A stretch of 64,000 bases of DNA from Streptosporangium sandarakinum (GCF_013409935.1 NZ_JACCCO010000003.1:372001-436000), one strand, 5' to 3'; numbered from the stretch's first letter, positions 35,054 to 47,205 are shown. A program made the numbers and translations. Notes: generated from the letters alone by a model not told the origin.

Positions 35054-36280
35054 TCAGCCCAGCTCCTTGGCCTCCAGCTCCGTCAGGGCCTTGGCGACGG
35101 GACCGGCGGTCAGCTCGATCTGCCACTCCCGGGCGCCCAGCTCGCGCAGCCGGGACGCCACGGTCTCCTCGTCGACGACCGGGGGCGGCTCCCACGTCAG
35201 GCGGCGCACGGCGTCCGGCTGGACGAGGTTCTCCGCCGGCATGTGGTGCTCCTCGGCCAGGGAGGTCACCACGGTCCGGGCGGCGGCCAGCCGCCGGGCG
35301 GCCACGGGGTCGCGGTCCATCCACCGGTTGGCGGGCGGCGGCCCGTCGCCCGGCGTGCTCGGCTGGGGGAGCTGCGACTCCGGCAGGGTGCGGGCCCTGC
35401 CGATCGCGGCCAGCCACTCGCGCAGGTGCTTGCGGGCGCTGCGGCCGGTGAACGGGGGGATCTCGGTGAGGGCCTTGGTGGTGCGGGGCAGCTCCAGGGC
35501 CGCGGTGACGATCGCCGAATCTGGCAGCACCCGGCCCGGGGCGAGATCGGCCTCGCGGGCGAACCCGTCGCGGAGCGTCCACAGCTCCCGGACCACGGCC
35601 AGCCCGCGCAGCGAGCGGACCTTGTGGATGCCGGAGGTGCGCCGCCAGGGGTCCGAGCGCGGGGCCGGGGCCCGGTGGGCCAGAACGGCGGCGAACTCCT
35701 CCTGCGCCCACGCCAGCTTGCCGGTCGCCTTCAGCTCCTCGTACAGCACGTCGCGCAGCTCGACGAGCACCTCGACGTCGAGGGCGGCGTAGCGCAGCCA
35801 GTCCTCGGGCAGCGGCCGGGTGGACCAGTCGGCCGCGGAGTACCCCTTCTCCAGCCTGAGACCGAGGACGTTCTCCACCATCAGGCCGAGCCCGACGCGC
35901 TCGTAGCCGAGGAGCCGGCCGGCGAGCTCGGTGTCGAACAGCGCGCGCGGGTGGAAGCCCAGCTCGGCCAGGCACGGCAGGTCCTGGGAGGCGGCGTGCA
36001 GCACCACCTCGGCGTCGGCCAGCGCCGCGTCCAGCTCCGACAGGTCGGGGCAGCGGATCGGGTCGATCAGCGCGCTGCCCGCACCCGCCCGGCGCAGCTG
36101 CACCAGGTAGGCGCGGCCGCTGTAGCGGTAGCCGGAGGCCCGCTCGGCGTCCACCGCCACGGGGCCGGTGCCCGCGGCGAAGGCGCGCACGACGCGGGCG
36201 AGCTCGGCGGGATTCTCGACGACGGGAGGTATACCCTCCCTGGGCTCAAGCAGCGGAACGATGGTTGTCTCGTCGGTCAC
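35054..36280 (-). CDS. rnd: Ribonuclease D with HRDC domain
   Basis: A 408-residue 3'-5' exoribonuclease of the DEDD superfamily. Exonuclease motifs are GPVAVDAERASGYRYSG (Asp-x-Glu, about residue 45), VLHAASQDLPCL (Asp) and LRYAALDVEVLVELRD (Tyr, Asp). An HRDC domain follows (about 230-300, RSLRGLAVVRELWTLRDGFARE...). The GTG start at 36280 overlaps the DUF3000 stop in GTGA. The first motif has DAER where many members have DTEF; both acidic residues are kept. The role is probably trimming of stable RNA 3' ends. The DUF3000-RNase D pair is an arrangement I recall as common in actinobacteria. Confidence 0.9.
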   Translation of the reverse strand: MTDETTIVPLLEPREGIPPVVENPAELARVVRAFAAGTGPVAVDAERASGYRYSGRAYLVQLRRAGAGSALIDPIRCPDLSELDAALADAEVVLHAASQDLPCLAELGFHPRALFDTELAGRLLGYERVGLGLMVENVLGLRLEKGYSAADWSTRPLPEDWLRYAALDVEVLVELRDVLYEELKATGKLAWAQEEFAAVLAHRAPAPRSDPWRRTSGIHKVRSLRGLAVVRELWTLRDGFAREADLAPGRVLPDSAIVTAALELPRTTKALTEIPPFTGRSARKHLREWLAAIGRARTLPESQLPQPSTPGDGPPPANRWMDRDPVAARRLAAARTVVTSLAEEHHMPAENLVQPDAVRRLTWEPPPVVDEETVASRLRELGAREWQIELTAGPVAKALTELEAKELG

Positions 36281-36873
36281 GTTCGAAAGGACTCCGGATC
36301 TTCGCGACGGCGCTGCGGCAGGGCCGCCACGCCAGGTGGCAGGGGTGGCATGCCCGCCGCCAGGCACATCAGGTCGCACCAGGCGGCGACGTGGCCGGAG
36401 AGGTCTTCCTCCAGCGGGGACCAGGAGGCGCGCAGCTCCAGCTCCGTGGTCACCGGATCCTCGGCCTTGTTGCCGAAGCCCTCCGACACCGCCCTGGTGA
36501 CGGTGCCGCCGGCCGCGGCGTAGGCGGCGCCGTGGGCGTCGAGCGACTCGGTGAGCCAGCTCCACGCGACCGGGCCCAGCAGCGGATCCTCGGTGATCTC
36601 CGGCTCCATGTCGGCCCGGACGTAGGCGACGAGCCGGAACTGGCCGTCCCAGCCGCGCTGGCCGTCGGGGTCGAAGAGCATGATGAGGCGGCCGACGGCC
36701 AGCTCGTCGTCGTCGCGGTAGACCGACGCGCCGACGGCGGCCGAGTACGGGGCCAGCCGCTGCGGGGCCGGGATGTCCTCCAGCTCGATCTCCGGTCTGA
36801 CCTCCGTGGGGCGCAGCGTGGCCGCCGCCCGCCGGAAGGCGGCGGGAACGGGCGCGGCGTCACCGATGGTCAT
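36277..36873 (-). CDS. DUF3000 family protein
   Basis: A 198-residue protein of the actinobacterial DUF3000 family, unknown function. Recognisable parts are FRRAAATLRPTEVRPEIELEDIPAPQRLAPYSAA, DDELAVGRLIMLFDPDGQRGWDG and DPLLGPVAWSWLTESL. ATG 36873 is chosen because it matches the family N terminus. It overlaps rnd by 4 bp and is probably co-expressed with it; the arrangement DUF3000-rnd-near-hemE recurs in actinobacteria as I recall. No enzyme motif is visible. Confidence 0.85.
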   Translation of the reverse strand: MTIGDAAPVPAAFRRAAATLRPTEVRPEIELEDIPAPQRLAPYSAAVGASVYRDDDELAVGRLIMLFDPDGQRGWDGQFRLVAYVRADMEPEITEDPLLGPVAWSWLTESLDAHGAAYAAAGGTVTRAVSEGFGNKAEDPVTTELELRASWSPLEEDLSGHVAAWCDLMCLAAGMPPLPPGVAALPQRRREDPESFRT

Positions 36874-36942
36874 ACCGGAAGCGTAGGTCGGAAGTGAGCG
36901 CATGGGGACCATTGGGGTGGGTGTAGGAGCCATCGGAAGCGA

Positions 36943-37200
36943 TCAAGCCGACGCCGCCGGCGAGCAGGAGACGCGGGAGACCCCGCCGTCGCGGGGGCCG
37001 GTGGGCCCGGGCGGCCCGGAGAACGCCCGGGGCGCGAGGAGCAGCGCGTGGCCGCACTCGACGCACGCCCACTCCGGGCACTCGCCGGGATCGTGACCGT
37101 CGGGGCAGGGAGGTTGCTCGAAAACCCGGTCGCCGGCGCAGGAAGCACAGTGCTCATCGCGGTGTTCGAGTGAACGCCACGTTATGGACATCGTGGACAT
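36943..37200 (-). CDS. Small Cys-rich (zinc-ribbon-like) protein
   Basis: An 85-residue protein. Residues 10-55 hold CASC, PPCPDGHDPGECPEWACVEC and a following His, a spacing that suits one or two zinc sites. The C-terminal third is Gly/Pro/Ser-rich. ATG 37200 has GAAAGG 8 bases upstream; ATG 37191 is an alternative. It precedes the DUF3000 gene on the same strand by about 70 bases and could be co-transcribed. It has no signal peptide. I do not recognise a named family. Confidence 0.6.
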   Translation of the reverse strand: MSTMSITWRSLEHRDEHCASCAGDRVFEQPPCPDGHDPGECPEWACVECGHALLLAPRAFSGPPGPTGPRDGGVSRVSCSPAASA

Positions 37201-37612
37201 CGCACAGGCCTTTCGTCGGGTCGTGGTCCGACGTTGGCACGTCGCGCCGACATTTCCGCGCAACGTGCTCGGCGTGTCCCGAAAGTGGTGCCGGAATCGG
37301 TGCCGCGCGGTGACTTGACGAACATTTGGATCAGCCGGGGGCCGGGCCAGGTTCGTCGATGGGAGGAACTGTACCCGGAAACATGATCGCTTCGTGCCCT
37401 CCGGACGGCGGACCCGGCCGCCTGGCGCTTCGGATCGGCTCTCAACTGGGGGACGAAGAACCCAAACCGGTAGAACACTATCGTCATCACGACTTGAAAG
37501 TGCCTGGGCGTTGTTATGGATGATCTCAGTGAATAGCTGGTGATTTCGTCCTAGATCGCCCGTGGGTGGCCTGGGTGAGCGGACCGGGACCTGGGCATGG
37601 CACCCTGGAAGG
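37201..37612. other. Gene-free stretch, divergent promoters of hemE and Zn-ribbon gene
   Basis: About 410 bases, less G+C-rich than the genes around it, between two divergent genes. Both promoters should lie here. TTGACG at about 37315 could be a -35 element, but no matching -10 was found. The short open frames seen have no ribosome binding sites. Confidence 0.5.
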
Positions 37613-38650
37613 GTGAATCCCGAGCTTGCCGACTCCCCGTTCCTGCGCGCCTGCCGCCGACGGCCCGTCCCCCACACCCCCGTGTGGTTCATGCGCCAGG
37701 CCGGCCGCTCACTGCCCGAGTACCGGGCCGTGCGCGAGGGGGTGCCGATGCTCGCCGCGTGCGCCACCCCGGACCTCATCGTGGAGATCACGATGCAGCC
37801 GGTCCGCCGCTACGGCGTGGACGCGGCCATCTTCTTCAGCGACATCGTGGTGCCGCTCAAGGCGATCGGGATCGACCTCGACATCAAGCCCGGCGTCGGC
37901 CCGGTGGTGGCCGACCCGATCCGGGACGCCGCCGCGGTCGAGACGCTGCGCCCCCTCGAACCCGGCGACGTCACCTACGTCACCGAGGCCGTCCGGGCGC
38001 TGACCGGCGAGCTGGGCGCCACCCCGCTCATCGGCTTCGCGGGCGCGCCGTTCACCCTGGCCTCCTACCTCATCGAGGGCGGCCCCTCCAAGAGCCACGA
38101 CCGCACCAAGGCGATGATGTACGGCGAGCCGCGGCTGTGGCACGCCCTGATGGACCGGCTGACCGGGATCACCGTCGGCTTCCTGCGCGTCCAGGCCGAG
38201 GCCGGAGCCTCGGCCGTCCAGCTGTTCGACTCCTGGGTGGGCGCGGTCGCCCCCGAGGACTACCGCGAGTTCGTCCTGCCCTACACCAGCCGCATCTTCG
38301 CCGCCCTGGCCGACCTGGACATCCCGCGCATCCACTTCGGGGTCGGCACCGGCGAGCTGCTCGGCCTGCTCGGCGAGGCCGGCGCCGACGTGGTCGGCGT
38401 TGACTGGCGGGTCCCGCTCGACGAGGCCGCCCGGCGCGTGGGGCCGGGCCGGGCGCTGCAGGGCAACCTCGACCCGGCGGTCCTGTTCGCCCCCTGGGAG
38501 GTCGTCGAGCGGCGAGCGGCCGACGTCCTGGCCCGCGGCGCCAAGGCCGAGGGCCACATCTTCAACCTCGGGCACGGCGTGCCGCCCGGCGCCGACCCCG
38601 GCCAGCTCGCCCGCCTCACCGACTTCGTGCACGAGACGTCCGCCCGCTGA
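37613..38650 (+). CDS. hemE: Uroporphyrinogen III decarboxylase
   Basis: A 345-residue enzyme that converts uroporphyrinogen III to coproporphyrinogen III. Family signatures are [17 protein letters not shown] (with the conserved Arg), [26 protein letters not shown] with the catalytic Asp, [17 protein letters not shown], and the late [27 protein letters not shown] and [16 protein letters not shown] 37613 fits homologues but has no well-spaced Shine-Dalgarno sequence; GTG 37562 is the alternative. It heads the heme cluster on this strand. The stop is 7 bases from the stop of the convergent DUF4349 gene. Confidence 0.94.
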   Translation: MNPELADSPFLRACRRRPVPHTPVWFMRQAGRSLPEYRAVREGVPMLAACATPDLIVEITMQPVRRYGVDAAIFFSDIVVPLKAIGIDLDIKPGVGPVVADPIRDAAAVETLRPLEPGDVTYVTEAVRALTGELGATPLIGFAGAPFTLASYLIEGGPSKSHDRTKAMMYGEPRLWHALMDRLTGITVGFLRVQAEAGASAVQLFDSWVGAVAPEDYREFVLPYTSRIFAALADLDIPRIHFGVGTGELLGLLGEAGADVVGVDWRVPLDEAARRVGPGRALQGNLDPAVLFAPWEVVERRAADVLARGAKAEGHIFNLGHGVPPGADPGQLARLTDFVHETSAR

Positions 38651-38657
38651 CCCGCCT

Positions 38658-39674
38658 CTACGGCTCCCCGGCGGCCGCCGGCTCCTCCTGCGCCGCCGGC
38701 TCCTCCTGCGCCGCCGGCTCCTCCTCCCGCGCCGCGGGCGGCGGGGTCGGGCGGCCCGGACGGTTGCGGCGGGTACGGCGCAGCACGAACGCCACCACCA
38801 GCCACACCAGCCCGGCCGCGATCGTCCAGGGCAGCAGCACGCCCAGCACGGTCAGACCGATCTTCAGGGCCTCGACGAAGCTCCGCCAGCCCGTCCGCAG
38901 GCCCCCGAGGAAGCCCGACGACTCGTCCTCCGGCTCGGGGACCACTACCTCGGGGCCGACCAGGTTCAGCGTCAGCGTCGCCATGCTCGTCCTGGCGGCG
39001 AGCGACCGCTGCCGGGCCTGGAGCGCCTCCAGCTCCGTCTCGCGGCTGGAGATCTCCCGCTCGATCTCCAGAACCTCACCGATCTTGTTCGCCCGCTTCA
39101 GCAGCGCGCGCAGCGAGTCCAGCGACGCCTTCGCCGACCGCACCCGGCTGTCGACGTCGGCCACCTGCTCGGTGACGTCCTTGGTGTTCTGCCGCACCGC
39201 CTCGCGGACGCCGAGTTCCTTGCCCAGGCGCTCCAGCACGCCGGGGTAGGCCGACGGCGGGATCTTGAAGACCAGGTTCGCGCTGCCCTGGTCGCCGTTG
39301 GAGGAGCCGGACCGCTCGGTGGCGAGGTAGCCGCCGGAGGCGTCGACGAGCCCGCGCGCCCGGTCCGACGCGGCGGCGACGTCCTTGACCCGGACCGTCA
39401 GCTCGGCCGTGTAGACGATCTGCCGGTCCTGCGGGACCGGGTCCACCCGCTCGGCCGGCGCCCCCGTGGCGGCCGAGCTCTTCCTCTCCGCGCCGCCCCC
39501 GGAGGCCGCCGAGTCGGCGAGACCCTGGTCCTGCGCGACGTCCCTGGCCACGGCGGGCGCGGCCTCACCCGACTGCGAGCTCATCTGGGCGGCCCCGCCG
39601 CCGCACGCGGTCAGCGCCAGCATCGTGGCCGTCAGCGCGATCGCCGGCCGTAAGCCGTACCGGAATCTGTTCAT
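38658..39674 (-). CDS. DUF4349 lipoprotein with coiled coil
   Basis: A 338-residue membrane-anchored protein. A lipoprotein signal ends in LTACGGG (Cys at about residue 24). The extracytoplasmic DUF4349 region (about 85-270) starts RQIVYTAELTVRVKDVAAAS and contains a coiled coil (VDSRVRSAKASLDSLRALLKR to LEIEREISSRETELEALQARQ). A transmembrane segment (LTVLGVLLPWTIAAGLVWLVVAFVL) and a basic then Glu/Pro/Ala-rich tail follow, with the tail repeating EEPAAQ. It is probably tethered at both ends. Function is unknown. It lies between hemE and hemY on the opposite strand. Confidence 0.8.
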   Translation of the reverse strand: MNRFRYGLRPAIALTATMLALTACGGGAAQMSSQSGEAAPAVARDVAQDQGLADSAASGGGAERKSSAATGAPAERVDPVPQDRQIVYTAELTVRVKDVAAASDRARGLVDASGGYLATERSGSSNGDQGSANLVFKIPPSAYPGVLERLGKELGVREAVRQNTKDVTEQVADVDSRVRSAKASLDSLRALLKRANKIGEVLEIEREISSRETELEALQARQRSLAARTSMATLTLNLVGPEVVVPEPEDESSGFLGGLRTGWRSFVEALKIGLTVLGVLLPWTIAAGLVWLVVAFVLRRTRRNRPGRPTPPPAAREEEPAAQEEPAAQEEPAAAGEP

Positions 39675-39806
39675 GTCCTGATTGACGGAGGTTCGTCCGG
39701 CGGGGTTGAGCACGCGCGGTCACGATGCCGTCTCGGTCTCCGCACCGCGCGATCACGGGGGTGGCGGATGCCGGGGCGGCCACGGAGGGGGGTACGGTCA
39801 ACACCC

Positions 39807-41243
39807 ATGGAACGCAAGCGTCACCACGTGGTGGTCGTCGGCGGGGGGATCGCGGGACTGGCCGCGGCATGGTATCTCGGGCGAGCCGGGGACCGCGTGC
39901 GGGTGACCGTGCTCGACAGCGCCCCGAGGGTCGGCGGGAAACTCCTGGCCGCCGAGGTCGCCGGGGTCCAGACGGACGTCGGGGCCGAGGCGATGCTCGC
40001 CCGGCGGCCCGAGGGCAAGGAACTGGCCCGGCTGGCCGGCCTGGGCGACGAACTGCGGACGCCCGGCACCACCCGGGGCGCCATCCTCACCCGCGGCACG
40101 CCCCGGCCGCTGCCCGCCGGGCAGGTCATGGGCGTCCCCTCCGACCTGGGGGCGCTGGCCAGGTCGGGCATCCTGTCGCCGGGCGGCCTCGCGCGCACGC
40201 CGCTGGACCTCGTGCTGCCGGCCACGCTCATCGACACCGACGTGTCGGTGGCCGCCTACATCCGTGCCCGGATGGGCACCGAGGTGGTCGACCGCCTGGT
40301 CGAGCCGCTGCTCGGCGGCGTCTACGCGGGCCGGGTCGAACGGCTCTCGCTGGACGCGACGATGCCGAAGATCGCCATGGCGGCCCGCTCGGAGCGGTCG
40401 CTGCTCAACGCCGCCCGCCGCATCGCCGCCGAGGCGCCCAAGGACGCCGGGCCCGTCTTCACCTCCCTGCGCGAGGGGATGGGCAGCCTGCCCGGGGCGG
40501 TGGCCGCCGCCTCCGGCGCGCTGGTGCGGACCGGCGTCACCGTGCGGGAGCTGCGCCGCACCGCGGACGGCTGGCGGCTGGTGACCGGGCCGGTGCCCGA
40601 TCCGGAGGTCGTCGAGGCCGACGCCGTGGTCCTCGCCACCCCGGCCACCCCGACGGGCCGCCTGCTGGCGGAGGAGGCTCCGGCGGCCGCGGCCGAGCTG
40701 GCCCGGATCGAGTACGCGAGCATGGCCATCGTCAGCCTGGCCTACCCGCGCGCGGCGTTCCCCCGGCTGCCCGAGGGGAGCGGCTACCTCGTCCCGGCGG
40801 TCGACCGCCGCCCGGTCAAGGCCGTCACGTTCAGCTCCGTCAAGTGGCCGCACCTGGCCGAGGCCGACCCCGATATCGTCCTGCTGCGCTGCTCGATCGG
40901 CCGCCTGGGCGAGGAGGCGGTGCTCCAGCGCGAGGACACCGAGCTGGTGGCCCTGGCGACGGCCGAGATGGCCGAGGTCATGGGCGTGTGCGGGCTGCCG
41001 CTCGACTCCCGGGTGACCCGCTGGGGCGGCTCCCTGCCGCAGTACGAGGTGGGCCACCTCGACCGGGTCGCCCGCATCCGCGCGGCCGTCGCGGACCGGC
41101 CCGGCCTGGCGCTGTGCGGCGCCGCCTACGACGGCGTCGGCATCCCGGCCGTCATCTCCACCGCCCGTACGGCGGCGGCCCGGATTCTGGACCACCTGGA
41201 CCCCGCGGGAGAATGGCGGAAGGAAGAGTCGAAGGCCCGCTGA
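39807..41243 (+). CDS. hemY: Coproporphyrinogen III oxidase (HemY/HemG-type FAD protein)
   Basis: A 478-residue FAD oxidase. The dinucleotide motif [21 protein letters not shown] (residues 8-28) and PRVGGKLLA are intact. [15 protein letters not shown] and the C-terminal [26 protein letters not shown] are typical of this family. In actinobacteria it normally oxidises coproporphyrinogen III to coproporphyrin III, upstream of ferrochelatase and HemQ. ATG 39807 gives the family N terminus. It is followed by hemQ after 79 bases, so they are probably co-transcribed. No hemH (ferrochelatase) is in the window. Confidence 0.92.
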   Translation: MERKRHHVVVVGGGIAGLAAAWYLGRAGDRVRVTVLDSAPRVGGKLLAAEVAGVQTDVGAEAMLARRPEGKELARLAGLGDELRTPGTTRGAILTRGTPRPLPAGQVMGVPSDLGALARSGILSPGGLARTPLDLVLPATLIDTDVSVAAYIRARMGTEVVDRLVEPLLGGVYAGRVERLSLDATMPKIAMAARSERSLLNAARRIAAEAPKDAGPVFTSLREGMGSLPGAVAAASGALVRTGVTVRELRRTADGWRLVTGPVPDPEVVEADAVVLATPATPTGRLLAEEAPAAAAELARIEYASMAIVSLAYPRAAFPRLPEGSGYLVPAVDRRPVKAVTFSSVKWPHLAEADPDIVLLRCSIGRLGEEAVLQREDTELVALATAEMAEVMGVCGLPLDSRVTRWGGSLPQYEVGHLDRVARIRAAVADRPGLALCGAAYDGVGIPAVISTARTAAARILDHLDPAGEWRKEESKAR

Positions 41244-41322
41244 ACGGGCGGCCGGAGACGGCCGACACGACGAACGCGACGAACACGACTGGAACGACGG
41301 AGCCCGAGGGGCTCCCGGAGGG

Positions 41323-42033
41323 GTGAGGACGACGGACGGGAACCCGAGGCCCAAGGCGCGCGACCTGAACCACGTGATCCGCTACACGATGTGGTCGGTC
41401 TTCAGGTTGCGTGAGCGCTGCCCGGCGACCGGACGCGAGGGCATGGCCGAGGAGGTCGAGGCCCTCCTGGCGCAGGCGGCGGAGAAGGACGTGGTCACCC
41501 GCGGCCTGTACGACGTGGCCGGCTTCCGGGCCGACGCGGACTTCATGTTCTGGTGGCACGCGCCGACCCCGGAGGACCTGCAGGAGACCTACTCGCGCTT
41601 CCGCCGCACCGCGCTGGGGGAGCTGACCGAGCCGGTCTGGTCGGCCATGGCGTTGCACCGCCCGGCCGAGTTCAACAAGTCCCACATCCCGGCGTTCCTC
41701 GCCGAGGAGGAGCCGCGGGGCTACGTCAGCGTCTACCCGTTCGTCCGCTCCCTGGAGTGGTACCTCCTGGACGACGCCGACCGGCGCCGCATGCTGGCCG
41801 AGCACGGCCGGATGGCCCGCGACTACCCCGACGTGCGGGCCAACACCGTCGCCTGCTTCTCGCTGAACGACTACGAGTGGATGCTCGCCTTCGAGGCCGA
41901 CGACCTGCACCGCATCGTCGACCTGATGCGCACCCTGCGCGGCGCCGAGGCCCGCAGGCACACCCGGGTGGAGATCCCCTTCTACACCGGCATCCGCAAG
42001 CCCGTCGGCGAGCTGGTGGCGGCGCTGCCGTAG
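41323..42033 (+). CDS. hemQ: Coproheme decarboxylase (HemQ, chlorite-dismutase-like)
   Basis: A 236-residue protein of the chlorite dismutase superfamily that makes heme b from coproheme in the last step of the coproporphyrin route. Key parts are [15 protein letters not shown], the [12 protein letters not shown] segment, [17 protein letters not shown] with the tyrosines used in radical chemistry, and [13 protein letters not shown] with the proximal His. GTG 41323 follows CGGAGG. It is the third heme gene on this strand, after hemE and hemY. Confidence 0.93.
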   Translation: MRTTDGNPRPKARDLNHVIRYTMWSVFRLRERCPATGREGMAEEVEALLAQAAEKDVVTRGLYDVAGFRADADFMFWWHAPTPEDLQETYSRFRRTALGELTEPVWSAMALHRPAEFNKSHIPAFLAEEEPRGYVSVYPFVRSLEWYLLDDADRRRMLAEHGRMARDYPDVRANTVACFSLNDYEWMLAFEADDLHRIVDLMRTLRGAEARRHTRVEIPFYTGIRKPVGELVAALP

Positions 42034-42207
42034 GCCCGCGCCGGACCCTCCGTACGGTCCCGCCCGGCCTGCGTGTGCCCGCCGGAGACGGCCGGTCCGG
42101 GCGGCCCCGCCCAGGACCGGTCCCGGCGCGGGGACGCCCGGCGAATCCGGTGAAACGCTCGATTAGTTCCCCGGGCGTTGTCATACTCGGGGAAAACACC
42201 TGTCGAT

Positions 42208-42828
42208 GTGAGGCCAAAGGTGAACACGGGCGCGGGTCTGGCACGGTCCACGGGGCGCGGAGGCGGGCGCCGCAGGAGAAGGGCCCGGCCGCGGGCACTG
42301 GAGATCTCGGTCGGCGCGACCGCGCTGGCGGTCGCGGTCCTGGCGCTGGGCCGCTCGATGCTCGCCGCGGACCCGCCGCCCGTCCCGGAGGCGCAGAAGC
42401 ACCTCCTGGCCGCGCCGCAGCAGGGCGCCGGGAACGGCAGGGCGGTGGGCGTGCTGCCGGGCGGCAAGGCGGGCAGCGGCAACGGGTCCGGCGACGGGGC
42501 CAAGGCGGACGGTCCGTCCAAGCACAGCGACCCGAGGGCGTTCGCCTACTTCGCGGCGCACAAGGCGACGAAGCGGGTCAAGGACATCCGCGTCGTCGGC
42601 GGCTACCTGCGGATCTACACCGACCTGCCGGACTCGGCGGACAACTCCAAGCAGGCGATCAAGCTGTGCGAGACCGGCCTCGACTATCTCGTGGGGGAGC
42701 TCGGCTCGGTGAACCCCGTCGTCTTCGTCCAGGCGAAGTTCGGCGAGAACGGCAACCCCGTCCTGGCCAACATCCTCGGCCCCGGCGACTCCGACTGCCG
42801 CGTCACCTATCCCAGGCCCGGGGGCTAG
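42208..42828 (+). CDS. Single-pass membrane protein of unknown function
   Basis: A protein of about 206 residues with a basic Arg-rich N terminus, one transmembrane segment (ALEISVGATALAVAVLALGRSMLA), a Gly/Ala/Lys-rich linker and an exported C-terminal domain (about 110-205). The domain contains VVGGYLRIYTDLPDSADNSKQAIKLCETGLDYLVGEL, which looks folded and has two cysteines (LCETG, DCRV). The start is uncertain: TTG 42178, GTG 42208 or GTG 42220 are in frame. It lies between hemQ and the convergent msrB. No family recognised; the C-terminal domain could be a small binding or inhibitor domain. Confidence 0.6.
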   Translation: MRPKVNTGAGLARSTGRGGGRRRRRARPRALEISVGATALAVAVLALGRSMLAADPPPVPEAQKHLLAAPQQGAGNGRAVGVLPGGKAGSGNGSGDGAKADGPSKHSDPRAFAYFAAHKATKRVKDIRVVGGYLRIYTDLPDSADNSKQAIKLCETGLDYLVGELGSVNPVVFVQAKFGENGNPVLANILGPGDSDCRVTYPRPGG

Positions 42829-42877
42829 GCCCGCCCCGCGGGCCTTCGCCGTACCGGGGGTCCGCCGGGACGGGACC

Positions 42878-42912
42878 GGCCGGGCACCGGGCCGTTCGTG
42901 CGGCGCCCGGCC
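42878..42912. terminator. Possible bidirectional hairpin
   Basis: GGCCGGGC (42878-42885) can pair with GCCCGGCC (42905-42912) between convergent genes. The loop is long (19 nt) but internally structured. Confidence 0.4.
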
Positions 42913-42930
42913 CGGCGGGACCGTCGGCCG

Positions 42931-43335
42931 TCAGCCGCCGGCCGGCTCCAGTCGCAGCGACACGGAGTTGATGCAGTAGCGGTCGTCGGTGGGGGTGTCG
43001 TACCCCTCGCCGTGGAAGACGTGCCCGAGGTGCGAGTCGCACGTGGCGCAGCGGACCTCGACCCGGACCATGCCGAGCGAGCGGTCCTCGATGAGGGTCA
43101 CCGCGTCCGACTTCGACGGCTCGTAGAAGCTCGGCCAGCCGCAGTGGCTCTCGAACTTGGTGTCGGACCGGAACAGCTCGGCGCCGCAGGCCCGGCAGCT
43201 GTAGACGCCCACGGTCTTGGTGTCGACGTACTCCCCGGTGAAGGGGCGCTCGGTGCCTGCCTGGCGGAGTACCTGATACTCCTCGGGAGAGAGCTGGGCG
43301 CGCCACTCGGCGTCGCTCTTGACCACCTTGTCCAT
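42931..43335 (-). CDS. msrB: Peptide-methionine (R)-S-oxide reductase
   Basis: A 134-residue repair enzyme that reduces methionine-R-sulfoxide in proteins. Zinc-binding pairs CRAC and CATC, the core [10 protein letters not shown] and the catalytic cysteine in [10 protein letters not shown] (about residue 122) are all present. ATG 43335 gives a standard-length MsrB. It is alone on its transcript and convergent with the gene at 42208. Confidence 0.95.
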   Translation of the reverse strand: MDKVVKSDAEWRAQLSPEEYQVLRQAGTERPFTGEYVDTKTVGVYSCRACGAELFRSDTKFESHCGWPSFYEPSKSDAVTLIEDRSLGMVRVEVRCATCDSHLGHVFHGEGYDTPTDDRYCINSVSLRLEPAGG

Positions 43336-43729
43336 CCCCTCAGCCTATGCGGAGGGTGTTCCCGCCGGGACAGGGCATCCGAAATGCCGGGAAAAAAATC
43401 TTTGTGGTGAAGCATCCATTTATGTCGGGTTTTGCGTCTTAGCAGATGTGGAGGGTTCCACCCTCCCGCTGAGGGGTCGGACCATCCGTCGGGCCGCCCA
43501 TGGGCCAACCGGGCGGTCAGGTGGCCGTCGGCCGGACGATGCGCCAGCGTTCGGACCGGTGAGCGGACGGGTGGTCGCGCGGTCCGCCCCGTCGAGAGCC
43601 CGGTCCCGCCGCCGAGGTGACTCCGGGGCGGGCCGCCCGACCCCCTCGCCTCCGTACGGTCCCGGACCCGGCATGTCCTGCGAACCCCTGCCCGCGCCCC
43701 CTTCCCGGTCCGCGGCTCCGCGCGGAAGG
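43336..43729. other. Gene-free stretch beside msrB
   Basis: About 390 bases upstream of msrB and downstream of the 120-residue membrane protein gene. It contains a perfect hairpin GGAGGGT-TCC-ACCCTCC (43450-43466) and an A-rich patch near 43390 that may hold the msrB promoter. No convincing gene was found; GC-rich open frames there lack start signals. Confidence 0.45.
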
Positions 43730-44092
43730 TCAGCGGCGGGAGCCGCGGGCGAAGGCGATGTTCACCACGATGATCCCGACCCAGATGAGGATCATCGGGC
43801 CGGCGCGCCTGTCGGTGATGGCGAAGGCGACCGTGCTGCCGACGCCGAGGACGATGGAGACGATCGCCAGGGCCAGGCGCTGCCCGGCGTCCACGCCCGG
43901 CCGGACTGCGGGGGCCTTCGGCTCCTGCTGCGGGACACGGGCGGCGACCCGCTCCTCCACCCGCCGGTCGATCTCCTGGTCCATCTTGTCCAGGAACCCC
44001 TCGATGAGGGAGTCCTCGTACTCGGGTCCCAGCTCCCGGCGGGCCTCGACGGAGGCGCGCAGCTCGTCGCCGGCGGGGGAACTCTTCTCCAT
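43730..44092 (-). CDS. Small two-TM membrane protein
   Basis: A 120-residue protein with a charged, helical N-terminal half (DELRASVEARRELGPEYEDSLIEGFLDKMDQEIDRRVEERVAARV) and two C-terminal transmembrane segments (ALAIVSIVLGVGSTVAFAI and PMILIWVGIIVVNIAFA). I recall similar proteins as common in actinobacteria, of unknown function. ATG 44092 has only a weak ribosome binding site. The upstream 44093-44239 contains A+T-rich promoter-like sequence and degenerate repeats. Confidence 0.65.
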   Translation of the reverse strand: MEKSSPAGDELRASVEARRELGPEYEDSLIEGFLDKMDQEIDRRVEERVAARVPQQEPKAPAVRPGVDAGQRLALAIVSIVLGVGSTVAFAITDRRAGPMILIWVGIIVVNIAFARGSRR

Positions 44093-44131
44093 GGAGCGAG
44101 ATATATCGTTTATTTCGCCCGATGTCCACGA

Positions 44132-44245
44132 GAGCCGACGCTCACGGGAAACGGCGTCCGGAGAGTCCGACGCTCACGGGAGCCCGGCACCCGGGGAAGA
44201 TCTGCGCTCACGGGAAACGGCGCCCGGGATCGCCGCCGCTCAGCC
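44132..44245. repeat. Degenerate ~33-bp repeats past the reductase stop
   Basis: The core CGCTCACGGGA recurs at about 44139, 44171 and 44205, followed twice by AACGGCG(T/C)CCGG. The final, diverged copy CGCTCAGCC includes the stop of the reductase gene (44240-44242). This is the same layout as at 26196, 48091 and 49892. Confidence 0.6.
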
Positions 44246-44977
44246 CTCCCTGACGTAACGGGTGAGCAGGAACCCCTCGTCCTCCAGGACGTGGGCCAGG
44301 CGCAGCCGGGTCAGCGAGGCCGGGCCGTCGAGGACCCGGGCGGCGTCCCCGCCGATCAGCAGCGGGCTCACCGTCAGGCACAGCTCGTCGATCAGACCTG
44401 CCGCGGCGAGCTGGGCGTTGAGCTTCGCCCCGCCCTCGCACAGCACCCGCCCCAGGCCGCGCCCGCCCAGCTCCTTGACCGCCAGGGCGAGATCCACCCG
44501 GTCCCGGCCGGTGACGATCACCTCGGCGTGCCGGGCCGCCTCGGCGCGCCGGTCGCGGGGGGCCGCCTCGCAGGTGACGACGATGGTCCGGGCGTCCGGG
44601 CCGGCCTCGGTGAACAGCGGGCCCGACAGGTCCAGCTCCAGGCTCGCGGTGACCACCGCGATCGGCGGGACGGCCGTACGGCCCGCGCGCAGCGCCGCCC
44701 ACGACTTCCTGGGCCTGGCCGGGCCGTACCCCTCGGCCCGCACGGTCGCCGCCCCGGTCACGACGACGTCGGCCAGCCCGCGCAGCACCCCGAAGACCTT
44801 CCGGTCGCCCCGGCCGGACAGCCCGCCGGACGCTCCGTCCAGCCAGGTCCCGCCGTCGGCGCTGGCCACCATGTTGACCCGGAGCCACCGGTCGCCGGGG
44901 TAGGCGTAGAGCTCCGCGAGGTCGGGCTCGGCGTCGTCGGCGGGCCCGGAGGCGGGGACGGGATGGATGAGGCGCAT
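44240..44977 (-). CDS. RibD C-terminal-like pyrimidine/dihydrofolate-type reductase
   Basis: A 245-residue NADPH-dependent reductase of the RibD C-terminal (DHFR-like) family, often called pyrimidine reductase. Features are LRVNMVASADGGTWLDGASGGLSGRGDRKVFGVLRGLADVVVTGAATVRAEGYGPA and the late VLCEGGAKLNAQLAAAGLIDELCLTVSPLLIGG. No deaminase domain is present, so it acts on a free substrate. ATG 44977 gives the usual N terminus. It follows glgX on the same strand after about 115 bases. Whether it serves riboflavin synthesis cannot be told. Confidence 0.85.
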   Translation of the reverse strand: MRLIHPVPASGPADDAEPDLAELYAYPGDRWLRVNMVASADGGTWLDGASGGLSGRGDRKVFGVLRGLADVVVTGAATVRAEGYGPARPRKSWAALRAGRTAVPPIAVVTASLELDLSGPLFTEAGPDARTIVVTCEAAPRDRRAEAARHAEVIVTGRDRVDLALAVKELGGRGLGRVLCEGGAKLNAQLAAAGLIDELCLTVSPLLIGGDAARVLDGPASLTRLRLAHVLEDEGFLLTRYVREG

Positions 44978-45090
44978 TCCCCTACCTTGACACACTCCCC
45001 GCGCCCCGGGTCCGGCGGCGGGCCCGCGCCGTACCGTCCGCGGGGCCGGGCCGGACGTGCGGTACCGGACGGGCCGTGCCGGCCGCGGGG

Positions 45091-47205
<2,115 letters not shown>
